Of a stretch of 64,000 bases of DNA, positions 1 through 9,844 are shown piece by piece. This stretch comes from Limimaricola soesokkakensis (GTDB lineage: Bacteria > Pseudomonadota > Alphaproteobacteria > Rhodobacterales > Rhodobacteraceae): assembly GCF_900172345.1 (NCBI RefSeq), contig NZ_FWFY01000003.1:310001-374000 (forward strand), in the 5' to 3' direction. The translations under genes and the position numbers were made by a program. Position 1 is the stretch's first letter, and each line of letters begins with the position of its first letter. The notes below the pieces were generated by a model that did no database searches, was not told where the DNA came from, and saw only the letters and a list, made by a program, of their open reading frames with translations.

Positions 1-150
1 CGCGCCTTCTGGCTGGTGCGCCATGCCGCCGACCGCCGCTCGGCGCGGCTCACCCGTTTCGCGGCGCTGCTCGCGGCGGCACTTCGGGCGGAGGTGGCGC
101 GGCTCGAGGCGGAATGCTTGACAGGAACGAGCGCCGGGCGCGACGGTTGA
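1..150 (+). CDS. C-terminal end of a probable LysR-family regulator (5' truncated)
   Basis: The first 49 codons are open in frame 1 and end in TGA at 148-150. The translation, beginning RAFWLVRHAADRR and continuing with an Arg/Ala/Leu-rich helix, resembles the C-terminal tail of LysR-type regulators in Rhodobacterales, where an RxF(W/H)L segment precedes a last helix. The DNA-binding domain lies outside the window, so family membership is an inference from a short tail and target genes cannot be named. The gene is followed by a 43-base gap and a same-strand CBS-domain gene. Confidence 0.5.
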   Translation, partial: RAFWLVRHAADRRSARLTRFAALLAAALRAEVARLEAECLTGTSAGRDG

Positions 151-193
151 TCCATGGCTCCCAACTCAGGGGGCGCTTGAAGAGGAGTGCGCC

Positions 194-628
194 ATGCTCG
201 TGCAACAGATCCTGAAATCCAAGGCCAATGACACCGTCGCCACCGTCGCGCCCGACATCACGGTGGCCGAGGCCGCGCGGCAGCTCTCCGAGAAGCGCAT
301 CGGTGCCCTCGTGGTCTCTCAGGACGGCAAGCGGGCGCTGGGCATCATTTCGGAACGCGACATCGTGCGCGAGATCGGCCAGCGCGGCCCGGACTGCCTG
401 TCCGAGAAGGTCGAGGAAATGATGACCCGCGATCCGGTCACCTGCCACCGCGACGAGGTGGCCGATGCGGTGCTGGCCCGGATGACCGAGGGGCGGTTTC
501 GCCACATCCCGGTGGTCGAAGGCGAGGAAATGGTCGGGCTGATCTCGATCGGCGACGTGGTCAAGGCGCGGCTGTCCGAGCTGGCGATGGAGAAGGATGC
601 GCTCGAAGGGATGATCATGGGCCACTGA
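194..628 (+). CDS. CBS-domain pair protein
   Basis: A 144-residue cytosolic protein made almost only of two CBS domains, at about residues 8-60 and 74-130. Each shows the usual pattern of a hydrophobic strand followed by GIISERDIVR or GLISIGDVVK. CBS pairs (Bateman modules) bind adenosyl ligands such as AMP, ATP or NAD and normally regulate a partner; free-standing ones like this are common in alphaproteobacteria and mostly uncharacterised. The ATG at 194 has an AAGAGGAG Shine-Dalgarno a few bases upstream. No catalytic domain is attached, so a regulatory or ligand-sensing role is inferred. Confidence 0.85.
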   Translation: MLVQQILKSKANDTVATVAPDITVAEAARQLSEKRIGALVVSQDGKRALGIISERDIVREIGQRGPDCLSEKVEEMMTRDPVTCHRDEVADAVLARMTEGRFRHIPVVEGEEMVGLISIGDVVKARLSELAMEKDALEGMIMGH

Positions 629-652
629 CGACGCCGCGCGCGGCTCCACGCG

Positions 653-679
653 CGGGCCGGGGCCTTGCATCCCGGCCCG
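653..679 (+). terminator. GC-rich hairpin between the CBS gene and coaD
   Basis: The arms CGGGCCGGG (653-661) and CCCGGCCCG (671-679) form a perfect 9-bp stem with a 9-base loop. No T-run follows, so this may be a weak terminator or a processing hairpin. It lies 25 bases after the CBS stop codon and 43 bases before coaD. Confidence 0.35.
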
Positions 680-722
680 CCTTGGTGTCGTGTGCGCGCG
701 CAACATGCGGCGGGGAGGCGTC

Positions 723-1217
723 ATGCGCATCGGTCTTTATCCCGGAACTTTCGATCCGGTCACGCTGGGCCATACGGACATCATCCGCCGGGCCTGCACG
801 CTGGTCGACAGGCTGGTGATCGGCGTGGCGATCAATCGCGACAAGGGACCCTTGTTTTCGCTCGACGAGCGGGTCGCGATGATCGAGGCCGAGACCGCGC
901 CGATCGCCGCTGCCTGCGGCTCGGAGATCGTGGTGCACCCCTTCGAGAACCTGCTGATCGACGCCGCGAACGATGTCGGCGCGCAGATGATCATCCGCGG
1001 CCTGCGGGCGGTGGCGGATTTCGAATACGAGTACCAGATGGTCGGCATGAACCGGATGCTCGACAAGTCGGTCGAGACCGTGTTCCTCATGGCCGAGGCC
1101 CGTCATCAGGCCATCGCCTCCAAGCTGGTCAAGGAAATCGCCCGGCTCGGCGGCGATGTCTCGTCCTTTGTGCCGCCGGGGGTCGAGGCGGCGCTGAAGG
1201 TGCGGCTCGACCTCTGA
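723..1217 (+). CDS. coaD: Phosphopantetheine adenylyltransferase CoaD
   Basis: A 164-residue enzyme transferring AMP from ATP to 4'-phosphopantetheine to give dephospho-CoA, the fourth step of CoA synthesis. The N-terminus carries the nucleotidyltransferase signature GTFDPVTLGH (residues 8-17), with the T/HxGH histidine at 17, and the body (IIRGLRAVADFEYEYQM) is typical CoaD. Length matches the family (about 160). The ATG at 723 is preferred over the in-frame ATG at 690 because GGGGAGG lies about 5 bases before it and residue 1 then sits directly on the first beta-strand. The next gene on the same strand starts 61 bases after its stop. Confidence 0.96.
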   Translation: MRIGLYPGTFDPVTLGHTDIIRRACTLVDRLVIGVAINRDKGPLFSLDERVAMIEAETAPIAAACGSEIVVHPFENLLIDAANDVGAQMIIRGLRAVADFEYEYQMVGMNRMLDKSVETVFLMAEARHQAIASKLVKEIARLGGDVSSFVPPGVEAALKVRLDL

Positions 1218-1278
1218 TCGAGGGACCTCGGGGCCGCCGCGCGGCGTTGTGCCGGACAGCTGTCCGGAGGAGCGCCAG

Positions 1279-2637
1279 ATGACCCCAACCCCGATCCGCC
1301 TTTCCCTGTCCATCCTTGCTCTCGCGGCCAGCGGCGCCGTCGCGCAGCAGGCGACGCAAAGCGGGGCGGACATCGCCGCCGAGACCCGCAAGGTTCTCGA
1401 AGGAACGGCCGGGCAGGACACGCAAGGTCAGGCGACCCAGCCCGCCCCCTCCGAAAGCCAGCCCCAGCAGCAGCCCCCGGCGCAACAGGATGCGCAAGGC
1501 GGGGCAGGGGCGGAGGCCCCACCCGCTACCGTCACCGCCCCCGGCGGCACCGCCGCGCAGCCCGAGACGCTGCGCATGCTGCAGCAAGGCGGCGCACAGC
1601 CGGTCGAGGCGCAGCAGGGAACCCCGGACAGCTCCGGGGCATCGGCGAGTTCGGGAGCTTCGGACGCCAGCGGCACCGCCGCCGCCCCGAGCGACACCTC
1701 CTCCACGGAGCCGATGCAGGCGCAGACCCCAAAGGTGCCGCCCACCCCCGAGGAGATCGAGGCCGCCAGCTACCAGGGCGGGCCGCTGCCGGACGGGCAG
1801 TCGGCGATTACCGTCAAGACGCAGATCCTGCTCGACCGCGCCGGGATTTCGCCGGGCATCATCGACGGCTGGAAGGGCGGCATGAGCGAGAGCGCCATCG
1901 CCGCCTTCGAGACGCGCGAGGGCTTCACGGCGGATGGGCAGCTCGACAGCCAGGTCTGGGACGCGCTCACCGCGACCCAGCCCGCGCCGATGCTGCAAAG
2001 TTACACCATCACCGAGGAGGACGTGAACGGGCTCAGCGATCCGCTGCCCGAGGATTATGCCGAGCTCGCCGAACTCGACCAGCTCGGCTACACCAGCGTC
2101 GCCGAAAAGCTGGCCGAGCGGTTTCACATGGATCAGGGCTTCCTCGAGAACCTGAACCCCGGCACCGGCTGGCGGCAGGGCGAGGCCATCACCGTGGTCG
2201 ATCCCGGCCCGGCGCTCGAGACCAAGGTGGCCCGCATCGAGGTGCGCAAGGGCACGAGCCGGCTCGCGGGCTTCGACGAGAGCGGCCGGATGATCCTGAA
2301 CTACCCCGTCACGGTCGGCTCGGCCCAGACCCCGTCACCCTCGGGCACGGTCGAGGTGGTCGCCGTGGCGATGGATCCGACCTACACCTACAACCCGGAC
2401 GTCAATTTTCAGCAGGGCGACAATGACGAGGTGCTGATCCTGCCGCCCGGCCCGAACGGGCCGGTGGGGTCGGTCTGGATCGACCTGTCGAAGCCGACCT
2501 ACGGGCTGCACGGCACCTCGGAGCCGGACTCGTTGTTCCAGGCGGCCAGCCATGGCTGCGTGCGGATGACCAACTGGGACGCCGAGGAGCTGGCGCTGCT
2601 GGTGTCCGAGGGCGTCGTCGTGGAGTTCGTCGAATGA
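1279..2637 (+). CDS. Periplasmic L,D-transpeptidase (YkuD family)
   Basis: A 452-residue secreted protein predicted to make 3-3 crosslinks in peptidoglycan or attach proteins to it. It has a signal peptide (residues 1-21, ending around AVAQQ), a Gln/Pro/Ala/Ser-rich linker of about 130 residues, a peptidoglycan-binding helical module (about 165-220) and a C-terminal YkuD domain from about 325. The domain holds the catalytic signature SHGCVRM near residue 425, with HG about 15 residues earlier. The ATG at 1279 has GGAGG 8 bases upstream and gives a clean signal peptide, unlike the in-frame ATG at 1249. Its last four bases overlap the start of the extensin-like gene, so the two are probably translated together. 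Confidence 0.9.
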   Translation: MTPTPIRLSLSILALAASGAVAQQATQSGADIAAETRKVLEGTAGQDTQGQATQPAPSESQPQQQPPAQQDAQGGAGAEAPPATVTAPGGTAAQPETLRMLQQGGAQPVEAQQGTPDSSGASASSGASDASGTAAAPSDTSSTEPMQAQTPKVPPTPEEIEAASYQGGPLPDGQSAITVKTQILLDRAGISPGIIDGWKGGMSESAIAAFETREGFTADGQLDSQVWDALTATQPAPMLQSYTITEEDVNGLSDPLPEDYAELAELDQLGYTSVAEKLAERFHMDQGFLENLNPGTGWRQGEAITVVDPGPALETKVARIEVRKGTSRLAGFDESGRMILNYPVTVGSAQTPSPSGTVEVVAVAMDPTYTYNPDVNFQQGDNDEVLILPPGPNGPVGSVWIDLSKPTYGLHGTSEPDSLFQAASHGCVRMTNWDAEELALLVSEGVVVEFVE

Positions 2638-3683
2638 TCCGGCTGGCGGCAGGGGCGCTGCTGGGCCTGCTGGCCGCACCGCTCGCGGCGCAGGAGGCGC
2701 CGCCCGAGACCGCCCCCCTGCCGCCCATGCGACCCGCCGATCTGACGGAGGGCGCACAGGCGCCCTCTGTGCCGGATGAGGCAGAGGGCTCCGACATGGC
2801 GCCACAGGAGGTGCCGATGCCGGAGGCCCGGCCCGAACCGCTTGATCCGGAGGATCGGGGCGAGGCCGAAGGAACTGCGGAGGAGGATGCCGACACGCTG
2901 AGTGACGAGGTCGATTCCGAGACCGGATCCGAGCTTGACGCCGGGACTGACGGCGGTACCGAAGCCGAAGCCGAAGCCGAAGCCGAAGCCGAAGCCGAAG
3001 CCGAAGCCGAAGCCGAAGCCGAAGCCGAAGCCGAAGCCGGAACGGGCGAGGACACCGATGACGCGCCCGATGCCGGCGGCACGGCGCGCGAGAGCGTCCC
3101 GGCGATGCCGGACCGGCTCGCCGCCTCGACAGTGGCCCGCGAGACCTGCCGCGCCGAACTGGAGGCGCTGGGCGCGGTGTTCGACACGCAGCCGCCGGTC
3201 GATGATACGGACATCGCCGATTGCGGCATCGCGCATCCCGTGATGCTGTCGGAAATCGCGCCGGGCGTGGCGCTCGCGCCGCCCGCGCGGATGCGTTGCG
3301 AGACCGCGCTGGCACTGGCGCGCTGGGTGGAGGGTTTCGCCAAGCCCGCCGCCGAGCGGCTCGGGCGCGGCGCTCTGACCGAGATCCGGCAGGGCACGGT
3401 CTACAACTGCCGCAGCCGCAGTTCCGATGCCGACACGCTGTCCGAGCACGCCTTCGGCAACGCGGTCGACATCATGTCCTTCGGTTTCGCCGAGGGGCCG
3501 GAGGTCAAGGTGCAGCCGCGCGAGCGCGAGGGCTCGATGGCCGAGGCGTTCCAGGACGCGGTGCGCGCCACCGCCTGTCTCGAATTCACGACCGTGCTGG
3601 GGCCGGGCTCGGATGCCGCCCATGCCGACCACCTGCATCTCGACGTGAAGTCGCGGCGCGGCGATTTCCGGCTCTGCCAGTGA
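2634..3683 (+). CDS. Extensin-like family protein with an (EA)13 acidic linker
   Basis: A 349-residue protein with a signal peptide (residues 1-20, ending AAPLAAQE) and a Pro/Glu-rich stalk that includes 13 consecutive Glu-Ala pairs (residues 110-135). A C-terminal extensin-like domain follows from about residue 165. It contains four or more cysteines and the motifs SEHAFGNAVDI and ADHLHLD, which recall the zinc-binding positions of LAS/M15-type peptidoglycan peptidases. An envelope-remodelling role is inferred from those motifs and from the four-base overlap with the L,D-transpeptidase gene. The length of the acidic stalk could vary between strains because it is encoded by a perfect hexanucleotide repeat. 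Confidence 0.82.
   Translation: MIRLAAGALLGLLAAPLAAQEAPPETAPLPPMRPADLTEGAQAPSVPDEAEGSDMAPQEVPMPEARPEPLDPEDRGEAEGTAEEDADTLSDEVDSETGSELDAGTDGGTEAEAEAEAEAEAEAEAEAEAEAEAEAGTGEDTDDAPDAGGTARESVPAMPDRLAASTVARETCRAELEALGAVFDTQPPVDDTDIADCGIAHPVMLSEIAPGVALAPPARMRCETALALARWVEGFAKPAAERLGRGALTEIRQGTVYNCRSRSSDADTLSEHAFGNAVDIMSFGFAEGPEVKVQPREREGSMAEAFQDAVRATACLEFTTVLGPGSDAAHADHLHLDVKSRRGDFRLCQ
2961..3038 (+). repeat. Tandem hexanucleotide repeat, 13 x GAAGCC
   Basis: Thirteen identical GAAGCC units run without interruption and in frame inside the extensin-like gene, encoding Glu-Ala pairs. The unit is a multiple of three, so slippage would change the length of the acidic linker without shifting frame. Confidence 0.98.
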
Positions 3684-3726
3684 ACGCGACCAGTGAACGT
3701 ACCGGTGACCGCGACGCAGAATCGAA

Positions 3727-3752
3727 AAAGGCCGCCCCGAGGGGCGGCCTTT
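3727..3752. terminator. Bidirectional terminator between extensin-like gene and gap
   Basis: A perfect 12-bp inverted repeat, AAAGGCCGCCCC (3727-3738) and GGGGCGGCCTTT (3741-3752), separated by GA. The A/T ends give a short T-run on both strands, which suits its place between the convergent 3' ends of the extensin-like gene and gap. Confidence 0.85.
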
Positions 3753-3776
3753 CGCATTGTCAGGGAACTCGAGCGA

Positions 3777-4778
<1,002 letters not shown>

Positions 4779-4884
4779 GGGGGTCTCCTCGGGAATTGCC
4801 GGGCTTGGGTTCGGCGCCAAGATCGGCATTTGTGGCGCGGCGTCAACCGAAGATCGCCCCGCGGCGCCCCTGTGAGCGCTGCCG

Positions 4885-5028
4885 TTAGCGCCAGAGGGCG
4901 AGCCAGTGGACCAGATCGAGCCCGGCGCGCGCCAGCACCAGCGCCGCGCGCCCGTCGAGCCAGTAGTGATCCGCCGCCAGCGCCGCTAGGATCAGGCCGA
5001 ACAGGGAGAGGGCGAAGGAGGTGCTCAT
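4885..5028 (-). CDS. Small single-pass membrane protein upstream of gap
   Basis: A 47-residue ORF, below usual size cut-offs. It begins MSTSFALSLFGLILAALAAD, a hydrophobic N-terminal helix, and continues with an amphipathic stretch ending HWLALWR. Small proteins of this shape are, as I recall, frequently annotated just upstream of gap in Rhodobacterales; function is unknown. Its stop lies 106 bases before the gap start. Its ATG (5028-5026) and the ATG of the divergent DoxX gene (5027-5029) share the sequence CATG, so the two start codons overlap head to head. Evidence is the open frame, composition and context only. Confidence 0.6.
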   Translation of the reverse strand: MSTSFALSLFGLILAALAADHYWLDGRAALVLARAGLDLVHWLALWR

Positions 5029-5455
5029 GCGCGCAAGTCTAGACCGCGAAGCAGGGGAGGCGCAGCGGACCGCGTCGCCGTCATTGCGGCTGGACGACTG
5101 GCTGTTGCTGATCGGCCGCCTGCTGCTGGCGGTTCTGTTTCTCGGCGGCGCGGCGCAGAAGGCCTTCGACCCCGGCGAGGTGATCGGGCTGCTGGTGGGT
5201 TGGCACCTGCCGAGCCTGCTGGTCTGGCCGGCGCTGGCCTACAACGCCGCCGCCGGGCTGGCGCTGGTCTTCGGCGTGGCGGTACGGCCGGTGGCGTTGT
5301 CGCTCGGGCTCTATTGCGGGCTGACCTCGGCGTTCCACTTCCTGCCCGACGACCCGTGGCAGATGACGATCTTCGTCAAGAACTGGGCGATCGCGGGCGG
5401 CTGTCTGGCGCTGGCGGTCGCCGGGGCCGGGCGGATCGCGGTGCGGCTCGACTGA
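5027..5455 (+). CDS. DoxX-family membrane protein
   Basis: A 142-residue protein with four predicted transmembrane helices. Helix 1 contains IGRLLLAVLFLGGAAQKAF, the typical DoxX start in which a small-residue helix is followed by a K..F motif, and later segments match the DoxX/SURF4 fold. DoxX proteins are poorly understood and have been linked to redox and thiosulfate metabolism; no substrate can be read here. The ATG at 5027 has AAGGAGG directly upstream. It is divergent from, and overlaps the start codon of, the small membrane-protein gene before gap. Confidence 0.8.
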   Translation: MRASLDREAGEAQRTASPSLRLDDWLLLIGRLLLAVLFLGGAAQKAFDPGEVIGLLVGWHLPSLLVWPALAYNAAAGLALVFGVAVRPVALSLGLYCGLTSAFHFLPDDPWQMTIFVKNWAIAGGCLALAVAGAGRIAVRLD

Positions 5456-5476
5456 ACGCCGCCTGCCAAAGGCGAA

Positions 5477-5496
5477 GGGCGGCCCGAAGGCCGCCC
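5477..5496. terminator. Hairpin between DoxX gene and tkt 3' end
   Basis: The arms GGGCGGCC (5477-5484) and GGCCGCCC (5489-5496) flank a CGAA tetraloop, between the convergent 3' ends of the DoxX gene and tkt. No strong T-run follows on either strand, so termination strength is uncertain. Confidence 0.6.
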
Positions 5497-5524
5497 CCAT
5501 GTTTCGTGCCATACCGTGTCGGCG

Positions 5525-7540
5525 TCAGAGCAGCGCCTTGACCCTCTCGGCCACGGCCTGCGCCGTGATGCCGAACTTCTCGTAGAGAGTCTCGGCCGGG
5601 GCGGAGGCGCCGAAGCCCTCCATGCCGACGAAGCCCGCCTTGGCCTCGCGGCCGCGCTCGCCCAGAAGCCAGCGGTCCCAGCTCTGGCGCACGCCCGCCT
5701 CAATGGCGACGCGCACCGGGCCCGCGGGCAGCACGCGCTTGCGATAGGCCTCGTCCTGCGCCGCGAACAGCTCCATGCAGGGCACGGAGACCACGCGGGT
5801 GCCGATGCCCTCGGCCTCGAGGATGTCGCGCGCCGCAACCGCGATCTCGACCTCGGAGCCCGAGGCCATGATGATCGCACGGCGCTTCTCGCCAGCCTCG
5901 CGCAGCACGTAGGCGCCTTGCTCGGTCAGGTTCTTGGTCTTGTGCTCGTTGCGCACCGGGGCGAGGTTCTGACGGCTCAGCGCCAGCACCGAGGGGCGGT
6001 CGGAGGTCGACAGCGCGATCTCCCAGGCCTCGGCGGTCTCGATCGTGTCGGCGGGGCGGAACACGTAGGTGTTCGGCGTCGCGCGTAGCATCGACAGGTG
6101 CTCGACCGGCTGGTGGGTCGGGCCGTCCTCGCCCAGACCGATGCTGTCATGGGTCATCACGTAGACCACCGGCTGGTGCATCAGCGCCGAGAGGCGCATC
6201 GCGCCGCGCGCGTAGTCGGTGAAGGCCATGAAGGTGCCGCCATAGGGGCGCAGGCCGCCATGCAGCGCGATGCCGTTCATCGCCGCCGCCATGCCATGCT
6301 CGCGGATGCCGTAATGGATATAGCGGCCCGAGCGGTTCTCCGGCGAGAACACTTCCATATCGCCCGAACGGGTGTTGTTCGAGCCGGTCAGGTCGGCCGA
6401 GCCGCCCACCGTCTCGGTCATCACGCCGTTGACGACGTTGAGCACCATCTCCGACGACTTGCGCGAGGCGACCGGCTTGGCGTTCTCCAGCGCGTCCTTC
6501 TTGAAGGCGCGGATCTTGGCGGACAGCGCCTTGGGGGCCTCGGCGGCGAAGGCGCGCTCGAACTCGATGCGCTTGCGCTCGGACAGCGCGTCGAAGCGCT
6601 CGCGCCATTCCTCATGGGCCTTGGCGCCGCGCGCGCCCATCGCTTCCCATTGCGCCTTGACATCGGCGGGGATCTCGAAGGGCCCGTGCTCCCAGCCATA
6701 GGCGGCCTTGGTGTCGGCGATCAGCTTCTCGTCGGTCAGCGCGCCATGGCCCTTGGCCGTGTCCTGCGCCGAGGAGCCCAGAGCGATATGCGTCTTGCAG
6801 GCGATCATCGAGGGGCGCGGATCGGCCTTGGCGGCCTCGATCGCGGCGTCGATCGCCTCAGGGTCGTGCCCGTCGATCGACTGCACGTGCCAGCCCGAGG
6901 CCTCGAAGCGCTTGGCCTGGTCGGTGACGTCGGCGAGCGAGACCTTGCCGTCGATGGTGATGCCGTTGTCGTCGAAGAACACGACGAGCTTCGACAGCTT
7001 CTGCATGCCTGCGAGCGCGATCGCCTCCTGGCTCACGCCCTCCATCAGGCAGCCGTCGCCGGCCATCACCCAGGTGTAGTGATCGACGATCTTCGGGCCG
7101 TACTTGGCGCGCAGCATCTCCTCGGCGATGGCGAAGCCCACCGAGTTGGCGATGCCCTGGCCGAGCGGGCCGGTGGTGGTCTCGACCGCGTCGAGATACT
7201 CGCTCTCGGGGTGACCGGCGGTCTTCGAGCCCCACTGGCGGAAATTCTTGATCTCCTCGAGCGGTACTTCCTCGTAGCCGGTCAGGTGCAGCACCGAGTA
7301 GAGGAGCATCGAGCCGTGGCCCACCGACAGGATGAAGCGGTCGCGATCGGCCCATTTCGGCGCCTTGGGATCGAACTTCAGGTGCTTCTCGAACAGCACC
7401 GTCGCGACGTCGGCCATGCCCATCGGCATGCCGGAATGGCCCGAATTGGCCGCAGCCACGGCGTCGAGGGTCAGCGTACGGATGGCCGCAGCCTTCCTCC
7501 AATGCTCGGGATGCTTGTCGCGCAGGGCGGCGATGTCCAT
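5525..7540 (-). CDS. tkt: Transketolase
   Basis: A 671-residue thiamine-diphosphate enzyme of the non-oxidative pentose phosphate pathway (and the Calvin cycle where present), moving two-carbon ketol units between sugar phosphates. Visible landmarks are [15 protein letters not shown] near the N-terminus (substrate and TPP contacts), the TPP motif starting GDGCLMEG near residue 155, and the pyrimidine domain with [10 protein letters not shown]. The ATG at 7540 is preceded by CCGGAGGA; the longer frame to 7624 adds a non-homologous tail. It is convergent with the DoxX gene and divergent from the coiled-coil/zapA pair. Confidence 0.97.
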   Translation of the reverse strand: MDIAALRDKHPEHWRKAAAIRTLTLDAVAAANSGHSGMPMGMADVATVLFEKHLKFDPKAPKWADRDRFILSVGHGSMLLYSVLHLTGYEEVPLEEIKNFRQWGSKTAGHPESEYLDAVETTTGPLGQGIANSVGFAIAEEMLRAKYGPKIVDHYTWVMAGDGCLMEGVSQEAIALAGMQKLSKLVVFFDDNGITIDGKVSLADVTDQAKRFEASGWHVQSIDGHDPEAIDAAIEAAKADPRPSMIACKTHIALGSSAQDTAKGHGALTDEKLIADTKAAYGWEHGPFEIPADVKAQWEAMGARGAKAHEEWRERFDALSERKRIEFERAFAAEAPKALSAKIRAFKKDALENAKPVASRKSSEMVLNVVNGVMTETVGGSADLTGSNNTRSGDMEVFSPENRSGRYIHYGIREHGMAAAMNGIALHGGLRPYGGTFMAFTDYARGAMRLSALMHQPVVYVMTHDSIGLGEDGPTHQPVEHLSMLRATPNTYVFRPADTIETAEAWEIALSTSDRPSVLALSRQNLAPVRNEHKTKNLTEQGAYVLREAGEKRRAIIMASGSEVEIAVAARDILEAEGIGTRVVSVPCMELFAAQDEAYRKRVLPAGPVRVAIEAGVRQSWDRWLLGERGREAKAGFVGMEGFGASAPAETLYEKFGITAQAVAERVKALL

Positions 7541-7765
7541 GGGTGTCCTCCGGTTGGTCGAGGCAGCCGCGGCGCGGCCCCCCTTGTCGCGCACGGTATT
7601 GACAGGCGGCGCGGGCGAGTTCAAGCGGACGGGCGGCGCCTTGCGGCCCGCCGCCGGCGTTTGCGGGGGGCGGGAGCGTGGTCTAGGTTTTTCCGAAGCC
7701 CCGTGCGATTCGGACCGCGTTCGCGGCGACCGATACGGGACCGGGGCAGGGCAGGCAGGGGCACG

Positions 7766-8230
7766 ATGACCGACATCACCGAATTGGAGAGCCGCCTCTC
7801 GGCGGCGCTGGACCGGATCGGCCAGGGGCTCGACCGTATCGAGAGCGGGCCGCGCGGCGACGATGAGGGCCTTGGCGCCGAACTCAGCGCCCAGCAGCAG
7901 GCCAATGCCGAGCTCGAGGGCCGGTTGAAGGCGCTGCGCGAGGAGCAGGATGGCCGGCTCGCGGCCTTCGAGGCGCGGATCGAGGCGCAGAACGCCCAGA
8001 TGGCCGATCTCGACGGGCAGCTTCAGGCGCTGCGCCGCTCCAACGCCGAACTGCGCGAGGTGGCGGGCGAGCTGCGCGAGGCGATGGAGGCCGAGCTGGC
8101 CGATCCCGAGCTGATCGACCGCGCCATGGCCGCCGAACTGGGCGCGCTGCGGGCCGAGCGCGACGCCGAAGTGGCAGAGCTCGACGCGGTGCTGTCCGAA
8201 CTGAAACCGCTGGTCGAGGAGCGCGACTGA
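7766..8230 (+). CDS. Coiled-coil protein encoded upstream of zapA
   Basis: A 154-residue, almost wholly alpha-helical, acidic protein rich in Glu, Ala, Leu and Arg with clear heptads (for example [20 protein letters not shown]). There is no signal peptide or membrane helix. Its TGA overlaps the zapA ATG by one base, so it is translationally coupled to zapA and probably works with it in cell division; this is inference from context. I do not recognise a named family beyond its usual position before zapA in Rhodobacterales. Confidence 0.75.
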   Translation: MTDITELESRLSAALDRIGQGLDRIESGPRGDDEGLGAELSAQQQANAELEGRLKALREEQDGRLAAFEARIEAQNAQMADLDGQLQALRRSNAELREVAGELREAMEAELADPELIDRAMAAELGALRAERDAEVAELDAVLSELKPLVEERD

Positions 8231-8637
8231 TGCCGCAGGTCGAAATCACCATCGGCGGGCGCGAATTCGTCGTCGCCTGCCAGTCGGGCGAGGAGCCCTA
8301 TCTGCAGGCCGCCGCGCGGCTTCTGGACGAGGAGGCCTCGGGCCTCGCCCAGCAGTCCGGGCGGATGCCCGAGAGCAAGATGCTGCTGATGGCCGGGCTG
8401 ATGCTCGCCGACCGGGCCGCGGGGCTCGAGGACCGGCTGCGCCAGACCGAAAGCTATGCAGGTCAGGTCGAGAAGCGGCTGAGCCAGACCGAGGCGGCGC
8501 TGAACAAGGCGCGCACCGATCCCCAGAAGGTTGAGGTTGAGGTGCCGGTGATCCCGCATGGCCTGATCGAGATGCTGGCCGAGATGACGGCGCGCGCCGA
8601 GGCGCTGGCAGAGCGGGTCGAGAAGGCGGGCGTCTGA
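8230..8637 (+). CDS. zapA: Cell division protein ZapA
   Basis: A 135-residue protein that binds FtsZ and promotes Z-ring bundling at midcell. The N-terminal globular part ([22 protein letters not shown], shown here as [13 protein letters not shown] then VVACQSGEE) matches the ZapA beta-hairpin domain, followed by [14 protein letters not shown] and a long C-terminal coiled coil typical of the dimerisation domain. Its ATG overlaps the stop of the coiled-coil gene upstream, and an acetyltransferase starts four bases after its own stop. Confidence 0.88.
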   Translation: MPQVEITIGGREFVVACQSGEEPYLQAAARLLDEEASGLAQQSGRMPESKMLLMAGLMLADRAAGLEDRLRQTESYAGQVEKRLSQTEAALNKARTDPQKVEVEVPVIPHGLIEMLAEMTARAEALAERVEKAGV

Positions 8638-8641
8638 GGCC

Positions 8642-9088
8642 ATGCGCCTCAGGCTAGCCCGCGCGGCGGACCGGGATCGGATCGATGAGATCGTCACATC
8701 CGCTTACGCTCCCTATATCCCGCTGATCGGTCATGCGCCCGCGCCGATGCACGCCGATTACGGTGCGCTGATCGCGGCGGGGGTGGTGCATTTGCCGGAC
8801 GAGTCAGGTCCGAGCGCGGCGCTGATGGTGCTGCTGCCGCAGCCCGATCACCTTCTGCTCGACAACATAGCCGTGCATGCAGACGCACAGGGGCGCGGGC
8901 TGGGCCGGGCGTTGCTCGGCGCCGCCGAGAACATGGCACGGCAGGCCGGGCTGCCAGAGATCCGGCTCTATACCAACGCGGCGATGCAACGAAACCTGCG
9001 GATCTATGCCATGGCCGGATACAAAGAGACCCGGCGGGCCCATGAGCAGGGCTTCCACCGGGTCTTCATGTCAAAGCGCTTGTCTTAA
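8642..9088 (+). CDS. GNAT-family N-acetyltransferase
   Basis: A 148-residue acetyl-CoA-dependent transferase. The acetyl-CoA pyrophosphate-binding motif is visible as ADAQGRGLGRALL near residue 80, after the strand LLLDNIAVHA, and a late GNAT motif (YTNAAMQRNLRIYAMAGY) follows. The substrate cannot be told from the sequence. It starts 4 bases after the zapA stop, so it is likely the last gene of that operon, and it is convergent with grxD. Confidence 0.85.
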   Translation: MRLRLARAADRDRIDEIVTSAYAPYIPLIGHAPAPMHADYGALIAAGVVHLPDESGPSAALMVLLPQPDHLLLDNIAVHADAQGRGLGRALLGAAENMARQAGLPEIRLYTNAAMQRNLRIYAMAGYKETRRAHEQGFHRVFMSKRLS

Positions 9089-9099
9089 GCGCCCTTGGC

Positions 9100-9483
9100 T
9101 CAGCCCTTGTTGGCTTCGCGGATCTTCTCGGCGGCGTCGCGGTCGAAGGCTACGCCGTTCTTCTCGAACAGCTGGTCCAGCTCGCCCGAGAGCGTCATCT
9201 CGGTGATGATGTCGCAGCCGCCGATGAATTCGCCCTTCACGTAGAGCTGCGGGATCGTCGGCCAGTCGGAGTAATCCTTGACGCCCTGACGGATGTCGTT
9301 GTCCTCGAGCACATTCACATCGCGAAACTCGAGGTTCATGAAGTTCAGTACCCCGGCGACGCGGCTGGAGAAGCCGCATTGCGGCATGGTCTTGGTGCCC
9401 TTCATGAAGAGCACCACGTCGTTCGATTTGACGATCTCGTCGATGCGGGCCTTGGCGTCGGTCGCGTTGTCCTGCGCGGTCAT
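9100..9483 (-). CDS. grxD: Monothiol glutaredoxin (CGFS type)
   Basis: A 127-residue monothiol glutaredoxin of the Grx4/Grx5 family, which carries and delivers [2Fe-2S] clusters. The CGFS active site is at residues 36-39 ([10 protein letters not shown]), followed by [19 protein letters not shown], the glutathione-binding stretch. It lies 26 bases downstream of bolA on the same strand. CGFS glutaredoxins and BolA proteins form heterocomplexes that share an Fe-S cluster, so co-transcription fits their known partnership. Confidence 0.95.
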   Translation of the reverse strand: MTAQDNATDAKARIDEIVKSNDVVLFMKGTKTMPQCGFSSRVAGVLNFMNLEFRDVNVLEDNDIRQGVKDYSDWPTIPQLYVKGEFIGGCDIITEMTLSGELDQLFEKNGVAFDRDAAEKIREANKG

Positions 9484-9509
9484 ATGCGTGTCCTTTGCGG
9501 GAATGGGGG

Positions 9510-9752
9510 TCAGTCGGGCGCCTTGGTGGTCAGCGCCAGCGCGTGCAGATCGCCCGCAGGCCCGTCCATCCGGCCCTTGAGCGCGGCGTAGACGGCGCGC
9601 TGCTGCTGCACCCGGTTCAGGCCGCGGAAGCTCTCGTCGATCACCTCGGCGGCGTAATGATTGCCGTCTCCGGCGAGGTCGGTGATGGAGATCTTCGCCT
9701 CGGGAAAGGTCTCTCGCAGGAGATCCTCGATTTCCTGTGCGCTCATCGCCAT
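9510..9752 (-). CDS. bolA: BolA-family protein
   Basis: An 80-residue BolA-like protein. It contains the class II KH-like BolA fold, with the helix [13 protein letters not shown], the strand [18 protein letters not shown] and the signature [21 protein letters not shown]. BolA proteins partner CGFS glutaredoxins in Fe-S trafficking and some also act on transcription; here grxD is next downstream. I chose the ATG at 9752, which is preceded by GAGGAAG; an in-frame ATG at 9746 is also possible. Confidence 0.9.
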   Translation of the reverse strand: MAMSAQEIEDLLRETFPEAKISITDLAGDGNHYAAEVIDESFRGLNRVQQQRAVYAALKGRMDGPAGDLHALALTTKAPD

Positions 9753-9844
9753 ATCTGTCTTCCTCGCCTGTTCATGTCGCTTCAGATGTAGGCGGCGCTC
9801 CGGCAGCACGCAAGGCCGCCGCCGGGGCAGGGGGAGGCCGCGCC

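Noticed and set aside
2961-3038. CRISPR array
   Set aside because: Units are contiguous 6-mers within a gene, with no spacers.
6098-8230. 710-codon open frame opposite tkt running into the coiled-coil gene
   Set aside because: Only its last 154 codons (7766-8230) are a real gene; the rest is antisense to tkt.
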